From Bacteroides sp. (GTDB lineage: Bacteria > Bacteroidota > Bacteroidia > Bacteroidales > Bacteroidaceae), in assembly GCA_022648295.1 (NCBI GenBank), contig JALCME010000001.1, positions 248,001 through 312,000 on the forward strand: DNA of 64,000 nt. Direction: 5' to 3'. The notes beneath the pieces were generated by a model. It saw nothing but the letters and a program-made list of their open reading frames with translations, was not told the DNA's origin and made no database searches. Below, piece by piece: positions 36,317 to 44,128 of the stretch. A program made the position numbers and the translations under genes. Within the stretch, counting starts at the first letter, position 1; every line of letters begins with the position of its first letter.

Positions 36317-36577
36317 TTATAGATTGAATGAGCGACATTCTTTATCTAAAAGAAATGTGCTATTGCTTGATGAACTGTTCTTTATATTCTTGATAAAACG
36401 ATTAACCCATTTCCTGCCATCAGCGTTTTTCCATCTGCCAAAGCCTACTTCAATATTTGATTCAACATATATTAAAATAGCACCATCACATTTAAAGCGT
36501 TTTACAAATTCATAGAGAATTTGTTCATCTGTTAAATCAGCTATATTTTTTTGCATACTGCATTTGTTAGAGGTCAT
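36317..36577 (-). CDS. 86-residue hypothetical protein at head of cargo operon
   Basis: The start is uncertain: ATG at 36577 or, giving MQKNIADL, at 36556. The frame contains EFVKRFKCDGAILIYVES and FGRWKNADGRKWVNRFIKN, a pattern seen in small phage-type proteins; no family is assigned. It lies 21 bases upstream of the HIRAN-like gene, so the two are probably co-transcribed from a TATACTTG-like box at 36610-36617. Confidence 0.5.
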   Translation of the reverse strand: MTSNKCSMQKNIADLTDEQILYEFVKRFKCDGAILIYVESNIEVGFGRWKNADGRKWVNRFIKNIKNSSSSNSTFLLDKECRSFNL

Positions 36578-36811
36578 TAGATTCTTTAGATTTATATTTG
36601 AATTTGTATCAAGTATACTATTGTTTTCTAAATAGCATAAAATTATGAAGGCTAAAAATAGTTATAAAAAAACAAAACGCAAAAAAAAACAAGATTTTAT
36701 TACTTAATAAGTATTCATTAATATACTGTTTAATTGTTTGTTATCGATGTAATAACTAGATTATTTATTGATACAATAAATAAATGTATAATAAAAAAAT
36801 AATTTAATATA
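36578..36811. other. Very AT-rich gene-free stretch
   Basis: This 234-base interval contains long A runs and short AT palindromes (for example TACTTAATAAGTA). It holds the probable minus-strand promoter of the cargo operon. No gene is seen. It separates the cargo from the replication-side genes and could also be an unwinding region; that is speculation. Confidence 0.45.
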
Positions 36812-37138
36812 TTATATACTGTTAAACTGCATTTCTAGTCCGTTTGTCGATGTTTCATTTAATGGCTCTCTAATATTTACAAAGCTGAATGATTCACGAG
36901 AAAAAGGGTAACCATCAAAACAAAGCTGGTCCAGTAGATAATTCTTCGCTTTGGCTGGTGAAATATAGAAGAGGATTCGGTATTTTTCATAAACAGGGTC
37001 AGGAACTTCAGCATATATTCTCCACTTGCCGGAAAAAACAGCCCGTATGGTGCATACATTGCCTATCCAGCGAATATCTAACTTATCCAGCGTGTAGTCC
37101 TTAGAGATACACTTAAAACTATTCTCTTGTCTTTTCAT
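36812..37138 (-). CDS. 108-residue hypothetical protein
   Basis: The frame contains LDIRWIGNVCTIRAVFSGKWRIYAEVPDPVYEKYRILFY, suggesting a small beta-rich fold, and ISPAKAKNYLLDQL. No family recognised. It lies in the leftward run from the replication module, 23 bases after the next gene upstream. Confidence 0.5.
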   Translation of the reverse strand: MKRQENSFKCISKDYTLDKLDIRWIGNVCTIRAVFSGKWRIYAEVPDPVYEKYRILFYISPAKAKNYLLDQLCFDGYPFSRESFSFVNIREPLNETSTNGLEMQFNSI

Positions 37139-37161
37139 GTAGAGTTTATTTACATAAATGC

Positions 37162-37548
37162 TTATTTTAAGAAATCAGGTAACTCCATATCAGGAAGATC
37201 TATTTCCGGAATGCTCTTGATGAGAGAAATATCACCATCTGAAATAGCTTCTTTTTCTAATTCATCACGTTGGTTTTCCATATACTCATAAGCCTTTCGG
37301 GTACGTACATCCGGCCTTTTCTTGCCTTGTGCTTTAACAAGTGCCCAAAGAGCTTTGTTTCTTGCCGATTTCTCCTTTCGGGTATATTTCCAATGCTTTG
37401 AGCGGTAAGCATCATAAAGCATAACCCGAAGTAGTTCCGTATTCTCTTCTGTCAGGGTAATAGACGAGCCGTTCATTTCAATAACGATGTTTTCCGGTTG
37501 CTCCTGTGTGATCCGGATGCCATCCTGTTCTACAATAGTTGATTTCAT
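37162..37548 (-). CDS. 128-residue hypothetical protein
   Basis: An N-terminal beta-rich part (IVIEMNGSSITLTEENTELL) is followed by a basic helical middle (YTRKEKSARNKALWALVKAQGKK) and an acidic tail ending IPEIDLPDMELPDFLK. No family recognised. Typical of unnamed genes in Bacteroidales phage early regions. Confidence 0.5.
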   Translation of the reverse strand: MKSTIVEQDGIRITQEQPENIVIEMNGSSITLTEENTELLRVMLYDAYRSKHWKYTRKEKSARNKALWALVKAQGKKRPDVRTRKAYEYMENQRDELEKEAISDGDISLIKSIPEIDLPDMELPDFLK

Positions 37549-37725
37549 AGCTAAATTTTATATTTTAGTATTTGGATAGATCATCCGAAGCAGACCTATC
37601 CGGAATATTATACTTATCAATGCTCTAATAATTACGCTTATTTGCGATCTTGTTTTTGTCTAAGCGATTTTCAGCATAAAGATGATGACTTTATTCATCT
37701 TCGGGAAAAAGAGGTCTGAATCAGA

Positions 37726-38019
37726 CTACATCTGTTGCATGTACTTTTGAATTTTCTTTTGTGCGAACCTACCTTCTCGAATGCACCAAGCAGAGACACC
37801 AAATTGTGAAGAACTAGGATAGGCTTCATAAACTTTCCCTGTTCCATCTTTGCATAAGTTTGACCGGAATACTTCAAAATACACAATTCCTTCCGGTGTT
37901 GTTCTCCGGTAACAATACATCCGGTTACTCTCGTTTTTGGATACCAGTTCAAAGGTGTCACCGTACTTTTTAAATTTGTCCATCAATTGCGGGCATTTTA
38001 GATGCTTTAATCTGTCCAT
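37726..38019 (-). CDS. 97-residue hypothetical protein
   Basis: The frame starts MDRLKHLKCPQLMDKF and contains TFELVSKNESNRMYCYRR and GIVYFEVFRSNL, a compact alpha/beta pattern with several aromatic residues. No family recognised. A 177-base gap without a gene separates it from the 37548 start. Confidence 0.5.
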   Translation of the reverse strand: MDRLKHLKCPQLMDKFKKYGDTFELVSKNESNRMYCYRRTTPEGIVYFEVFRSNLCKDGTGKVYEAYPSSSQFGVSAWCIREGRFAQKKIQKYMQQM

Positions 38020-38108
38020 ATTAAAATAATGTTTTTGTATTAGCCACTTTCTCTACAAAGGTGAATGTCTTATCACCTCGCAAAAGAAAGCCGCTCAAAT
38101 CTCATACC

Positions 38109-38381
38109 TTAAAGTTTTTCTGTTAGTGCTGCTATCTGATCTCTCGGCCACACCTCACACTTAAATCCAAGTTTCTTTAGCTCATTCATCCGGTATTCCT
38201 GTAAGGGCCTCGGCTTTTCTCCCGGTCTTTTGACCTCTACAAACGATGCTTTGCCATCCTTCAGTAGAAGCAAGTCCGGGATACCGTTTTTGTTGGTGAG
38301 GATGAGTTTCACCACGTAATAGCCCTGAGTTTCCAACCGTTTAATGATTCCGGCCTGTATTTTACTTTCCAGTTCTGCCAT
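38109..38381 (-). CDS. VRR-NUC domain nuclease
   Basis: A 90-residue stand-alone VRR-NUC protein. The PD-(D/E)xK core is clear: an N-terminal Glu in ELESKIQ, the GIPDLLLL strand with the metal Asp, and FVEVKRPG with the E-x-K pair. Single-domain VRR-NUC proteins are common in phage replication modules and cut branched DNA in tested relatives. It overlaps the SF2 helicase gene by 20 bases, so the two probably work together. Confidence 0.88.
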   Translation of the reverse strand: MAELESKIQAGIIKRLETQGYYVVKLILTNKNGIPDLLLLKDGKASFVEVKRPGEKPRPLQEYRMNELKKLGFKCEVWPRDQIAALTEKL

Positions 38382-39585
38382 AGTACGAAAGGGTAAAGTT
38401 TTGCTTTCCGTGAACGGCCTCCAGTATCTTGGCTTCTATTCCACAGTCAGAGCAAAGGAAATAAACCTCTGCCGGGGCGGTCCGCTCTTTCGACACAAGC
38501 CTGTTCTTCCCTTGCTCGTAAGACAGGTAACTAAATTCCATGTTGAAGAAAATAAGCGCATCGGCTGTGTCTAAGCGTACTCCTTCACGGGCCCGGCGTA
38601 CCTGTGAGATAAATACTTTGTCCGTTGAGGCCTGAAACTCTTCGGGACTGTCCGTCCAGTTCGGGAAAACAGCCTGTAACAATTCCGCTTCGGACTGGTA
38701 CACGTAAAAGAGAGCGATTTTCTTTCCGGCAAACTCCCTGCGTACAAACTCGGCTTTGCTTTTGTCAAACGTGATATGTTTCCCATCCTCGGCAATTACC
38801 GTCCCGGATGATAGTTGATGCAACTTCGTTAGTAACTTGGCCGGAGAATCGCCTAAAATAACCTTCCCATTGATCTCTGTCACCAAGTTGTTGCGTAGGT
38901 CGTGAATAAGCGCCCCGGTAAGTTCACTCATGGGAACGGAAAGTATGTGCTCGTTGATATTCACCTCAAATCCGGCCTGCACTTGGGAGTAGGAGATAAA
39001 CAGGTCTTTGGTATCACTGTTTATTTTCCCTTTGTCCGCATGGGAATAATCATTTATCAGATAGCCGTTCACTTTCTTTTGGGCCACATGCACATATCCG
39101 GCCTTTACCCACTTGTAGAACGTCTTATACGCTTTCCATGGTGAAGAATCACATACCCAGAACTGATGATACAGTTGGGAATAACTTTCCGGTGAGGGTG
39201 TAGCGGACAGATACAGTACGGGCAAACCTTTGCAAAGCTCTTTAATGGCCTGTGTGCGTTTACTTGGTTTGGGATAGGCCCCCAGTGAGTGAGCCTCATC
39301 AATAATCACAAGATCATAGTTCCCTTTTGCTTTGTGGCAACTTTCGTAGTTGATTGTTTCCAGTTCAAAAGCGGGCTTCAATGCTTCGTAATCAGCCTTG
39401 ATGCTTGGCATCGCTTTTAATTTCGTGATGAAAAGCACGCTGGTAGCTTCGAAATAATCGGCTGTGAATAATGCAGTGATTGTTTTTCCGGTCCGGCATT
39501 CCATGGAAAGATAACATGTACCGAATGCAACTAGCTTGTGTGCGGCCTGTATGGCTATAGTTTCTTGATATTTTCTTAGTTTCAT
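38362..39585 (-). CDS. Phage-type SF2 (DEAD/SNF2-like) helicase
   Basis: A 407-residue helicase. Walker A lies in MECRTGKTITAL (about 28-39), the Walker B box is DEAH in LVIIDEAHSLG, motif III is LSATPSPESY, and the second RecA domain ends with motif VI YEQGKNRLVSK. The size and the adjacent VRR-NUC gene match helicase-nuclease pairs of phage replication modules, which process replication intermediates. It lies two bases after the dnaB-type gene, so the genes form an operon. Confidence 0.87.
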   Translation of the reverse strand: MKLRKYQETIAIQAAHKLVAFGTCYLSMECRTGKTITALFTADYFEATSVLFITKLKAMPSIKADYEALKPAFELETINYESCHKAKGNYDLVIIDEAHSLGAYPKPSKRTQAIKELCKGLPVLYLSATPSPESYSQLYHQFWVCDSSPWKAYKTFYKWVKAGYVHVAQKKVNGYLINDYSHADKGKINSDTKDLFISYSQVQAGFEVNINEHILSVPMSELTGALIHDLRNNLVTEINGKVILGDSPAKLLTKLHQLSSGTVIAEDGKHITFDKSKAEFVRREFAGKKIALFYVYQSEAELLQAVFPNWTDSPEEFQASTDKVFISQVRRAREGVRLDTADALIFFNMEFSYLSYEQGKNRLVSKERTAPAEVYFLCSDCGIEAKILEAVHGKQNFTLSYYGRTGK

Positions 39586-39587
39586 GA

Positions 39588-40928
39588 TTAAAATGGTTCT
39601 TCATTCTTGGGCGTAAATGGCAATATGGGTCTTTCATTCAGTTCAAAGAACTTAGTAGTTGAGGCATTGAAACCTGCGATGAATTTATAAGGTCCAGTGT
39701 TTCGACCTTTTGCGACATCTATAAGTGCTGTTCCTTGAGGGTCTGTGTTCTCAAATGGTGTCGGATAACGTTTTCCGTATACTTCCGGGCGATATAACAG
39801 AAGAGTGAGGTCTGCCGCCTCGTTCATTTGTCCACTGCCTCGTAATCTGTTAACTGTTGGTACGGGATTTTGCGCGTCCCTTGAAAGTTGAGATAGTGCC
39901 AATATCCAAATGTCAAGCTCCTTAGCCAAGTTCTTTAGCCGACGTGTGGCTTCGGCCAAACTTTCTTCAACTGATTCTGCCTTCTTGTTTACTGTCAAAA
40001 TCTGCAAGTAGTCTATAATTGCACCCTGAATGTTGTGCTTTATCTTTAAGCTTCTGATACTTGCTATGATACTGTCAATGTTGGATGTACTCCTGTCATC
40101 AAAGTAAATTCCTAATCCCGAAAGAGCTCCTACTGCTATGTCAAACGAATGTAATTCTTCAGTTGTCAGTTGTTCATTAAATAGCCTTCCTGCCGGTATG
40201 TTGCTTTCCATTGCAGCAAAGCGTGTCATTAACTGTTTGCCAGTCATCTCCATGCTGTAGAAAGCTATGCTGGCTCCGGCTTTAGCTGCTGCAAGGGTAA
40301 TTGCATTGGCAAAGCTTGTTTTCCCCTGACTACTTTCAGCGGCACAAATGATTAGGTTCGTCGGTTGAAAACCTCCCTTATCGTCAATGACTGAAAAGCC
40401 TGTAGGTGTGCCCGGAATATTAGTGCCGTTAAGGTTGGCGTTAACCTGTTGATAGACATCACTAAGATAATCATTTGCGGTCTTTACATGCGTGGAGATG
40501 TCACCAAGAACACCCGACAAGCTGTCGGTGGTAGACGAAAGAATGTCTTCTATGTCCTCTACTTCTGTGCTTCCCTGTGATATTAACTTCTGGCCAATCT
40601 CTACAAACCTTCTGCGTTTCTCCAGTTCGTTTATTCGGCAAGCGTGTTGGTATAAGTCAAAGGTCCCGTTTGCTGCAATAGAAACAAGTTCAAACGGTTG
40701 GAATGTAACGCCCATCTTTTTGAGTTCGGCCTGAACGCTAATAATGTCCGGGCGATCACCACGTTCGGCAACTGCACAAATAGCGCAATATACTTCTTCA
40801 TGGAATTTGTTGTAAAAGCATTTAGGGGATAATATCTCTCTGACCTGACTAAGTGCATTGCGTTCGGTTAGTAACGTGCCTAACACAATTTTTTCGGCCT
40901 CTACGTCGTGGATATAATTACTTTCCAT
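39588..40928 (-). CDS. DnaB-type replicative helicase (element-borne)
   Basis: A 446-residue hexameric replicative helicase. The N-terminal DnaB domain opens IHDVEAEKIVLGTLL. The RecA-type motor has Walker A ESSQGKTSFA (near residue 205), the Walker B region IQGAIIDYLQI, and the DnaB signature LSQLSRDAQNPVP with RGSGQMNEAADLTLLLYRP. It is shorter and divergent from a chromosomal DnaB. It probably drives replication of the excised element. It overlaps the DUF6291-like gene by 11 bases. Confidence 0.93.
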   Translation of the reverse strand: MESNYIHDVEAEKIVLGTLLTERNALSQVREILSPKCFYNKFHEEVYCAICAVAERGDRPDIISVQAELKKMGVTFQPFELVSIAANGTFDLYQHACRINELEKRRRFVEIGQKLISQGSTEVEDIEDILSSTTDSLSGVLGDISTHVKTANDYLSDVYQQVNANLNGTNIPGTPTGFSVIDDKGGFQPTNLIICAAESSQGKTSFANAITLAAAKAGASIAFYSMEMTGKQLMTRFAAMESNIPAGRLFNEQLTTEELHSFDIAVGALSGLGIYFDDRSTSNIDSIIASIRSLKIKHNIQGAIIDYLQILTVNKKAESVEESLAEATRRLKNLAKELDIWILALSQLSRDAQNPVPTVNRLRGSGQMNEAADLTLLLYRPEVYGKRYPTPFENTDPQGTALIDVAKGRNTGPYKFIAGFNASTTKFFELNERPILPFTPKNEEPF

Positions 40929-41565
40929 TATTAGCCCTCCTTTCCCCGAATTTCTTTCTTAGCTCTTCTAATGCACTAAAGTATACTGTCGTTCGCTTCT
41001 TTGGAAAATCCTTCCAATTATTCAGAGCCTGTAGTACATCACATAACTCAGTCTTGCTGTATAAGCTAACTAGCTTCAAGTATTGCGGCTCTGTCATTTG
41101 AGTTTTAACCTTCAAGACGAAAGGGCAATTTTCATTAAGCCAATTATTGAAGTTAATGAAGTCTTGAGAAAGAGGCGGCAAAGAAAGATTGTCTTTCTTT
41201 AGTATGATAATACTTTCTTTATTAATATCCTTATCTACATCCTTATCCTTATTAGTTTGTACTTCGGTTATATTCTGGTTAACCTTTGATTGTACTTCGG
41301 TTGTATTTTTAGAATAACGATTATTCTTGTTGCCTTTTGGTGCACCACCTCTACATCCATTCTTCCAACGTTGGGTATTCGAATCAAGGATAGGTCTAAT
41401 AAGAGTAAATAAGGCTTTGGGGAAACCTGATAATTCAGGCTCTTTCATGTCTAGGCTGTAATCAGAAATAGCCTCATACATAAGAAGTTTATCAGTATCT
41501 GAAAGATCCTGCATACTTTCTTTAAAAGAACGATAAAATACGAACGTATCTCTCTGATTGTTCAT
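40918..41565 (-). CDS. DUF6291-like replication accessory protein
   Basis: A 215-residue protein from the ATG giving MNNQRDTFVFY. The N-terminal segment RSFKESMQDLSDTDKLLMYEAISDYSLD with FPKALFTLIRPILDSNTQRWKNG is the DUF6291 pattern common in Bacteroidales phages. A low-complexity middle holds two TEVQ repeats, and the C-terminal helical part (LNNWKDFPKK) is of the type seen in replication initiators and helicase loaders. A helicase-loading or origin-binding role is inferred from its position before dnaB. Confidence 0.65.
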   Translation of the reverse strand: MNNQRDTFVFYRSFKESMQDLSDTDKLLMYEAISDYSLDMKEPELSGFPKALFTLIRPILDSNTQRWKNGCRGGAPKGNKNNRYSKNTTEVQSKVNQNITEVQTNKDKDVDKDINKESIIILKKDNLSLPPLSQDFINFNNWLNENCPFVLKVKTQMTEPQYLKLVSLYSKTELCDVLQALNNWKDFPKKRTTVYFSALEELRKKFGERRANNGK

Positions 41566-41831
41566 TTTGTGCCTCCTTTCGCCGAAAGCCAATAAAGTTT
41601 ACAACCGCCTGATAGCCGACAATCTTCTATTTTCCAGCCTTCTTTGTTTCGAAGGTCGGCAATGAATTTTCTTGCATCATCCGTATTGCATAGGGAATTA
41701 ATCTGCCTGGCAGTATACTTACCACCGGACAGAAATAAACGTCTCACTGATTGGATAAGTCGTGCAGAATCAGTATCTTTGTTTTCATAATCGTGTACAA
41801 GAAATTTGGAGTTGTTCTTTGAATCTTTCAT
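41562..41831 (-). CDS. Small winged-helix-like protein
   Basis: An 89-residue protein with SARLIQSVRRLFLSGGKYTARQINSLCNTDDARKFIADLRNKEGW, which looks like a small winged helix of the type found in element replication and control regions. The tail CKLYWLSAKGG ends a strand. It overlaps the DUF6291-like start by four bases. Probably a DNA-binding accessory protein. Confidence 0.55.
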   Translation of the reverse strand: MKDSKNNSKFLVHDYENKDTDSARLIQSVRRLFLSGGKYTARQINSLCNTDDARKFIADLRNKEGWKIEDCRLSGGCKLYWLSAKGGTK

Positions 41832-41846
41832 AGGGCAGCTCCTTTC

Positions 41847-42146
41847 TTATTTCGAGACCTTCTTCAAAGCATCATTAATATCTTTGTCAGTATAATAGAT
41901 ACGTGTTCCTATTTTCCGAGCGTTAATGATACCTATCTTAGTCCAGTTATCTAATGTTACAAGGGAAACCCGAAGCTTCTCGGCGGCTTCTTTACGTTTA
42001 TACAACCCATCATTAGGACTTTCTTCTACTTTGGAGGTAGACTCCATTACGTTAGCTAGCTTTTTATCAAGCAAGCGACTCATCATGTTCTCAAGGTCAC
42101 TCATTGTAGCGCTCTGGATAAGCATTGCATTGATATTTTCACTCAT
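41847..42146 (-). CDS. MerR-type HTH protein
   Basis: A 99-residue protein. An N-terminal coiled-coil-like helix (MLIQSATMSDLENMMSRLLDKKL) is followed by a C-terminal winged HTH, YKRKEAAEKLRVSLVTLDNWTKIGIINARKIGTRIYY. This is the HTH_17/excisionase-type arrangement used by Bacteroidales elements. It overlaps the next gene by four bases. It may be a control or excision factor. Confidence 0.75.
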   Translation of the reverse strand: MSENINAMLIQSATMSDLENMMSRLLDKKLANVMESTSKVEESPNDGLYKRKEAAEKLRVSLVTLDNWTKIGIINARKIGTRIYYTDKDINDALKKVSK

Positions 42147-42337
42147 TTTGTAGCTCCTTTCTCTAAAGGCATGTTCCGGCTCCTCCTTACATACTTTTCA
42201 ATTTCTTCAACATCAAACATTAAGAGTTTACCAGTTGGACGATAATATGGAAGTTTACCTCTTCGTATCATTGAGCGAACTCCAACTTCTGAAATACCTA
42301 ATATCTTCGCTGCATCTTTAATTCTTATCAATTTCAT
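42143..42337 (-). CDS. Excisionase-family HTH protein
   Basis: A 64-residue protein: IKDAAKILGISEVGVRSMIRRGKLPYYRPTGKLLMFDVEEIEKYV is a canonical HTH_17/Xis fold. It is the first gene of the leftward replication operon and lies closest to the integrase, the usual place for a recombination directionality factor. The start follows a TATCTTTG box at 42388-42395 on the minus strand. Confidence 0.8.
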   Translation of the reverse strand: MKLIRIKDAAKILGISEVGVRSMIRRGKLPYYRPTGKLLMFDVEEIEKYVRRSRNMPLEKGATK

Positions 42338-42387
42338 TTTATACTGTTTTTAATTGTTTTATTATACTCATTAATACTTGTAATGCA

Positions 42388-42497
42388 CAAAGATACCCTA
42401 AAGTGAAATTAAATGCAATACGTTGAATTTCAAGTAGTTAAACTTGGTAAAATCAAAGGAAAAGAAGGTATAAAAAGGAGTAAAAAGGTATAAAAAG
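42388..42497 (-). promoter_or_regulatory. xis-side promoter and tandem repeats
   Basis: A minus-strand TATCTTTG (42388-42395) precedes the excisionase gene. Upstream of it, the 13-base sequence AAGGTATAAAAAG occurs twice at 42465-42477 and 42485-42497, 20 bases apart. These lie between the excisionase and integrase genes and are candidate binding sites for an element regulator. Confidence 0.5.
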
Positions 42498-42544
42498 CAA
42501 TATACAATTTAGACTAATTCTATTTAATAAGACGATATGTTATA

Positions 42545-42578
42545 ACAAAAAAAGGTTATTCTAAAACAGAATAACCTT
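42545..42578 (-). terminator. Integrase terminator
   Basis: An 11-bp perfect stem (AAGGTTATTCT and its complement at 42568-42578) around AAAAC is followed on the minus strand by eight Ts, ending integrase transcripts. Confidence 0.85.
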
Positions 42579-42633
42579 AAATAAAAGATATAAGATAAGA
42601 TGCTCTTAATTTTATAATTTTACTATAATTTGT

Positions 42634-43899
42634 TTATACTATTTTTTTTAATAAATTTCCATTCTTTTGCCAGTGCTCCATCAACATTTTGGCATGTTCC
42701 TGTTTACTGACTTTAATATATCTCAAAAAGGCAGTCTCTGTCCGATGTCCTGTAATTTGCATTATTGAGACTGCGGGAAACCCTGACCTATACAGATTAG
42801 TAGCAAAACTCCTTCTGGCGGTATGACTTGCCACAAGTTCCCACTTTTCATATACAGTAGTTTGCTTTTTCCCTCCTTTAGTAATACTCTTTATCACTCG
42901 CTCATTCAATCCTACGATTTTACATGCCTCTTTGATATAATCATTGAATTTCTGATTACTTATGTTAGAAGGGAGTTTCCCATGGTATTTATCCCATATA
43001 AAGCGAAACACCGGATGCAAAGGAATCGTAACATAACCATTTGTTTTTTGTTGCTGAATTGTCAGCATGCCGTCTTTGATGTTTTCTTCTCTGATATGAG
43101 TAAAATCAGAAAAGCGTAGTCCGGTCCAACATCCAATTAAAAATAGATCACGTACTCTTTCCAATCGGGGATTTTTTGAAAAATCATGTTTTGCTAAAAT
43201 ATCCAATTCTTCCTCGGTCAGAGCAATAGCTTCACTTTCTTCAGATGCTCCCCTAAAAAACTGATACTTTGTATTATTAGTTAAATCCTGTTCATTTGCA
43301 GCTCTCATTAAAGCCTTTAAACACACTATCTTATGTCCAATAGTGTTAGTACTTAAATTGAGTTCCTGTAGGAAAGTAACAAAGTCATTAAGAAAGGATT
43401 GGTTGATGTGGTTAAATTCTAAGTGTAGTCTCCGTTTCTTTTCATACGCCTGTATGTAGTAATAAGTACGGCTATACTCACGCATTGTTTTATACGATAT
43501 AGTTTGTCCGCCTCTATTAGGATTTGGTCTCGTTTTGCATTGTTCTATATACTCTTCAAAAAAAGAATGAAAATCACTTGCATCAGCTTTATTTTTACCA
43601 AAGTAAGTATCAAGGATATTTCGTAAGCTATCTCTGGTAATAGGTTCACCTTTGGTTGTAGAATCTGCAATAAATGAGTCTATTTTTGCCTCTATGCTTT
43701 TTAGAGCAGCATTTATTTCATCTTTATTTGTACAATACTTCGAGTTCTTAACGCATTCTTTTTTCTCATCCCAGAAAAGAGGCTCAATTCTCAGAGAAGT
43801 AGCATACATCATAGTAGACTTTCCGAAATAGGAAACAATGCAAATTGTTTGTTCCGTTTCGGCTTTCATGTTCCGAATCATAAACTTTACATTCTTCAT
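42634..43899 (-). CDS. Tyrosine recombinase (integrase)
   Basis: A 421-residue phage-type integrase from the ATG giving MKNVKFMIRN; an ATG nine codons earlier falls inside the -7 box at 43924-43931, so the shorter start is used. The N-terminal arm-binding domain and the SAM-like core (residues about 100-215) precede the catalytic domain. Catalytic residues are Arg262 in GLRFSDF, Lys285 in QQQKTNGY, His359 and Arg362 in HTARRSFATNL, His385 in TGHRTETA and Tyr394 in LRYIK. It should recombine the 14-bp tRNA-Pro core. Confidence 0.93.
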   Translation of the reverse strand: MKNVKFMIRNMKAETEQTICIVSYFGKSTMMYATSLRIEPLFWDEKKECVKNSKYCTNKDEINAALKSIEAKIDSFIADSTTKGEPITRDSLRNILDTYFGKNKADASDFHSFFEEYIEQCKTRPNPNRGGQTISYKTMREYSRTYYYIQAYEKKRRLHLEFNHINQSFLNDFVTFLQELNLSTNTIGHKIVCLKALMRAANEQDLTNNTKYQFFRGASEESEAIALTEEELDILAKHDFSKNPRLERVRDLFLIGCWTGLRFSDFTHIREENIKDGMLTIQQQKTNGYVTIPLHPVFRFIWDKYHGKLPSNISNQKFNDYIKEACKIVGLNERVIKSITKGGKKQTTVYEKWELVASHTARRSFATNLYRSGFPAVSIMQITGHRTETAFLRYIKVSKQEHAKMLMEHWQKNGNLLKKIV

Positions 43900-43923
43900 A
43901 AACTCGTGCTTTAAATCCAGAAA

Positions 43924-43979
43924 CAAAGATACACATTCGACCGAACAATTTAAATGTTTGTTCGGTTTTTGTTCGGTAA
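43924..43979 (-). promoter_or_regulatory. Integrase promoter with end-repeat array
   Basis: A minus-strand TATCTTTG (43924-43931) is followed upstream by an inverted CCGAACAA (43941-43948) and then the right copy of the 23-base end-repeat (43957-43979) containing two TTGTTCGG units. The arrangement suggests that whatever binds these units at the left end also represses int here. Confidence 0.55.
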
Positions 43980-44107
43980 AATCTGTATTTTACTTATTTT
44001 ACCTTTGTCTTACTTTGGTGTTAATAACAATATAAAGTATTGATTATCAGAGATAATATACTATAAACGGGAAGAATAAACAAATATCAAAAAACATAGG
44101 TTAGATA

Positions 44108-44121
44108 CTAGTCACCCCGAC
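44108..44121. repeat. attR core (14 bp)
   Basis: CTAGTCACCCCGAC, identical to 29185-29198, with no tRNA body upstream of it. It marks the right boundary of the element. Confidence 0.88.
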
Positions 44122-44128
44122 TGAGAAA

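Larger units (their letters stand above)
29185..44121. mobile_element. Integrative element of about 14.9 kb in tRNA-Pro
   Basis: The element is bounded by a 14-bp direct repeat derived from the tRNA 3' end, with a tyrosine integrase at the right end and excisionase-type HTH genes beside it. It carries a replication module (DUF6291-like, DnaB, SF2 helicase, VRR-NUC), small phage-type proteins (ASCH, SH3-like DUF2693 and several unknowns) and two cargo operons. No structural, packaging, lysis, relaxase or mating genes are recognised. It could be a phage satellite, a decayed prophage that kept its early region, or an integrative mobilisable element; the first is my preferred reading. Confidence 0.85.

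Noticed and set aside
39588..40928. Chromosomal DnaB helicase
   Set aside because: Short form, element location, and operon with VRR-NUC and SF2 helicase indicate an element-borne copy.
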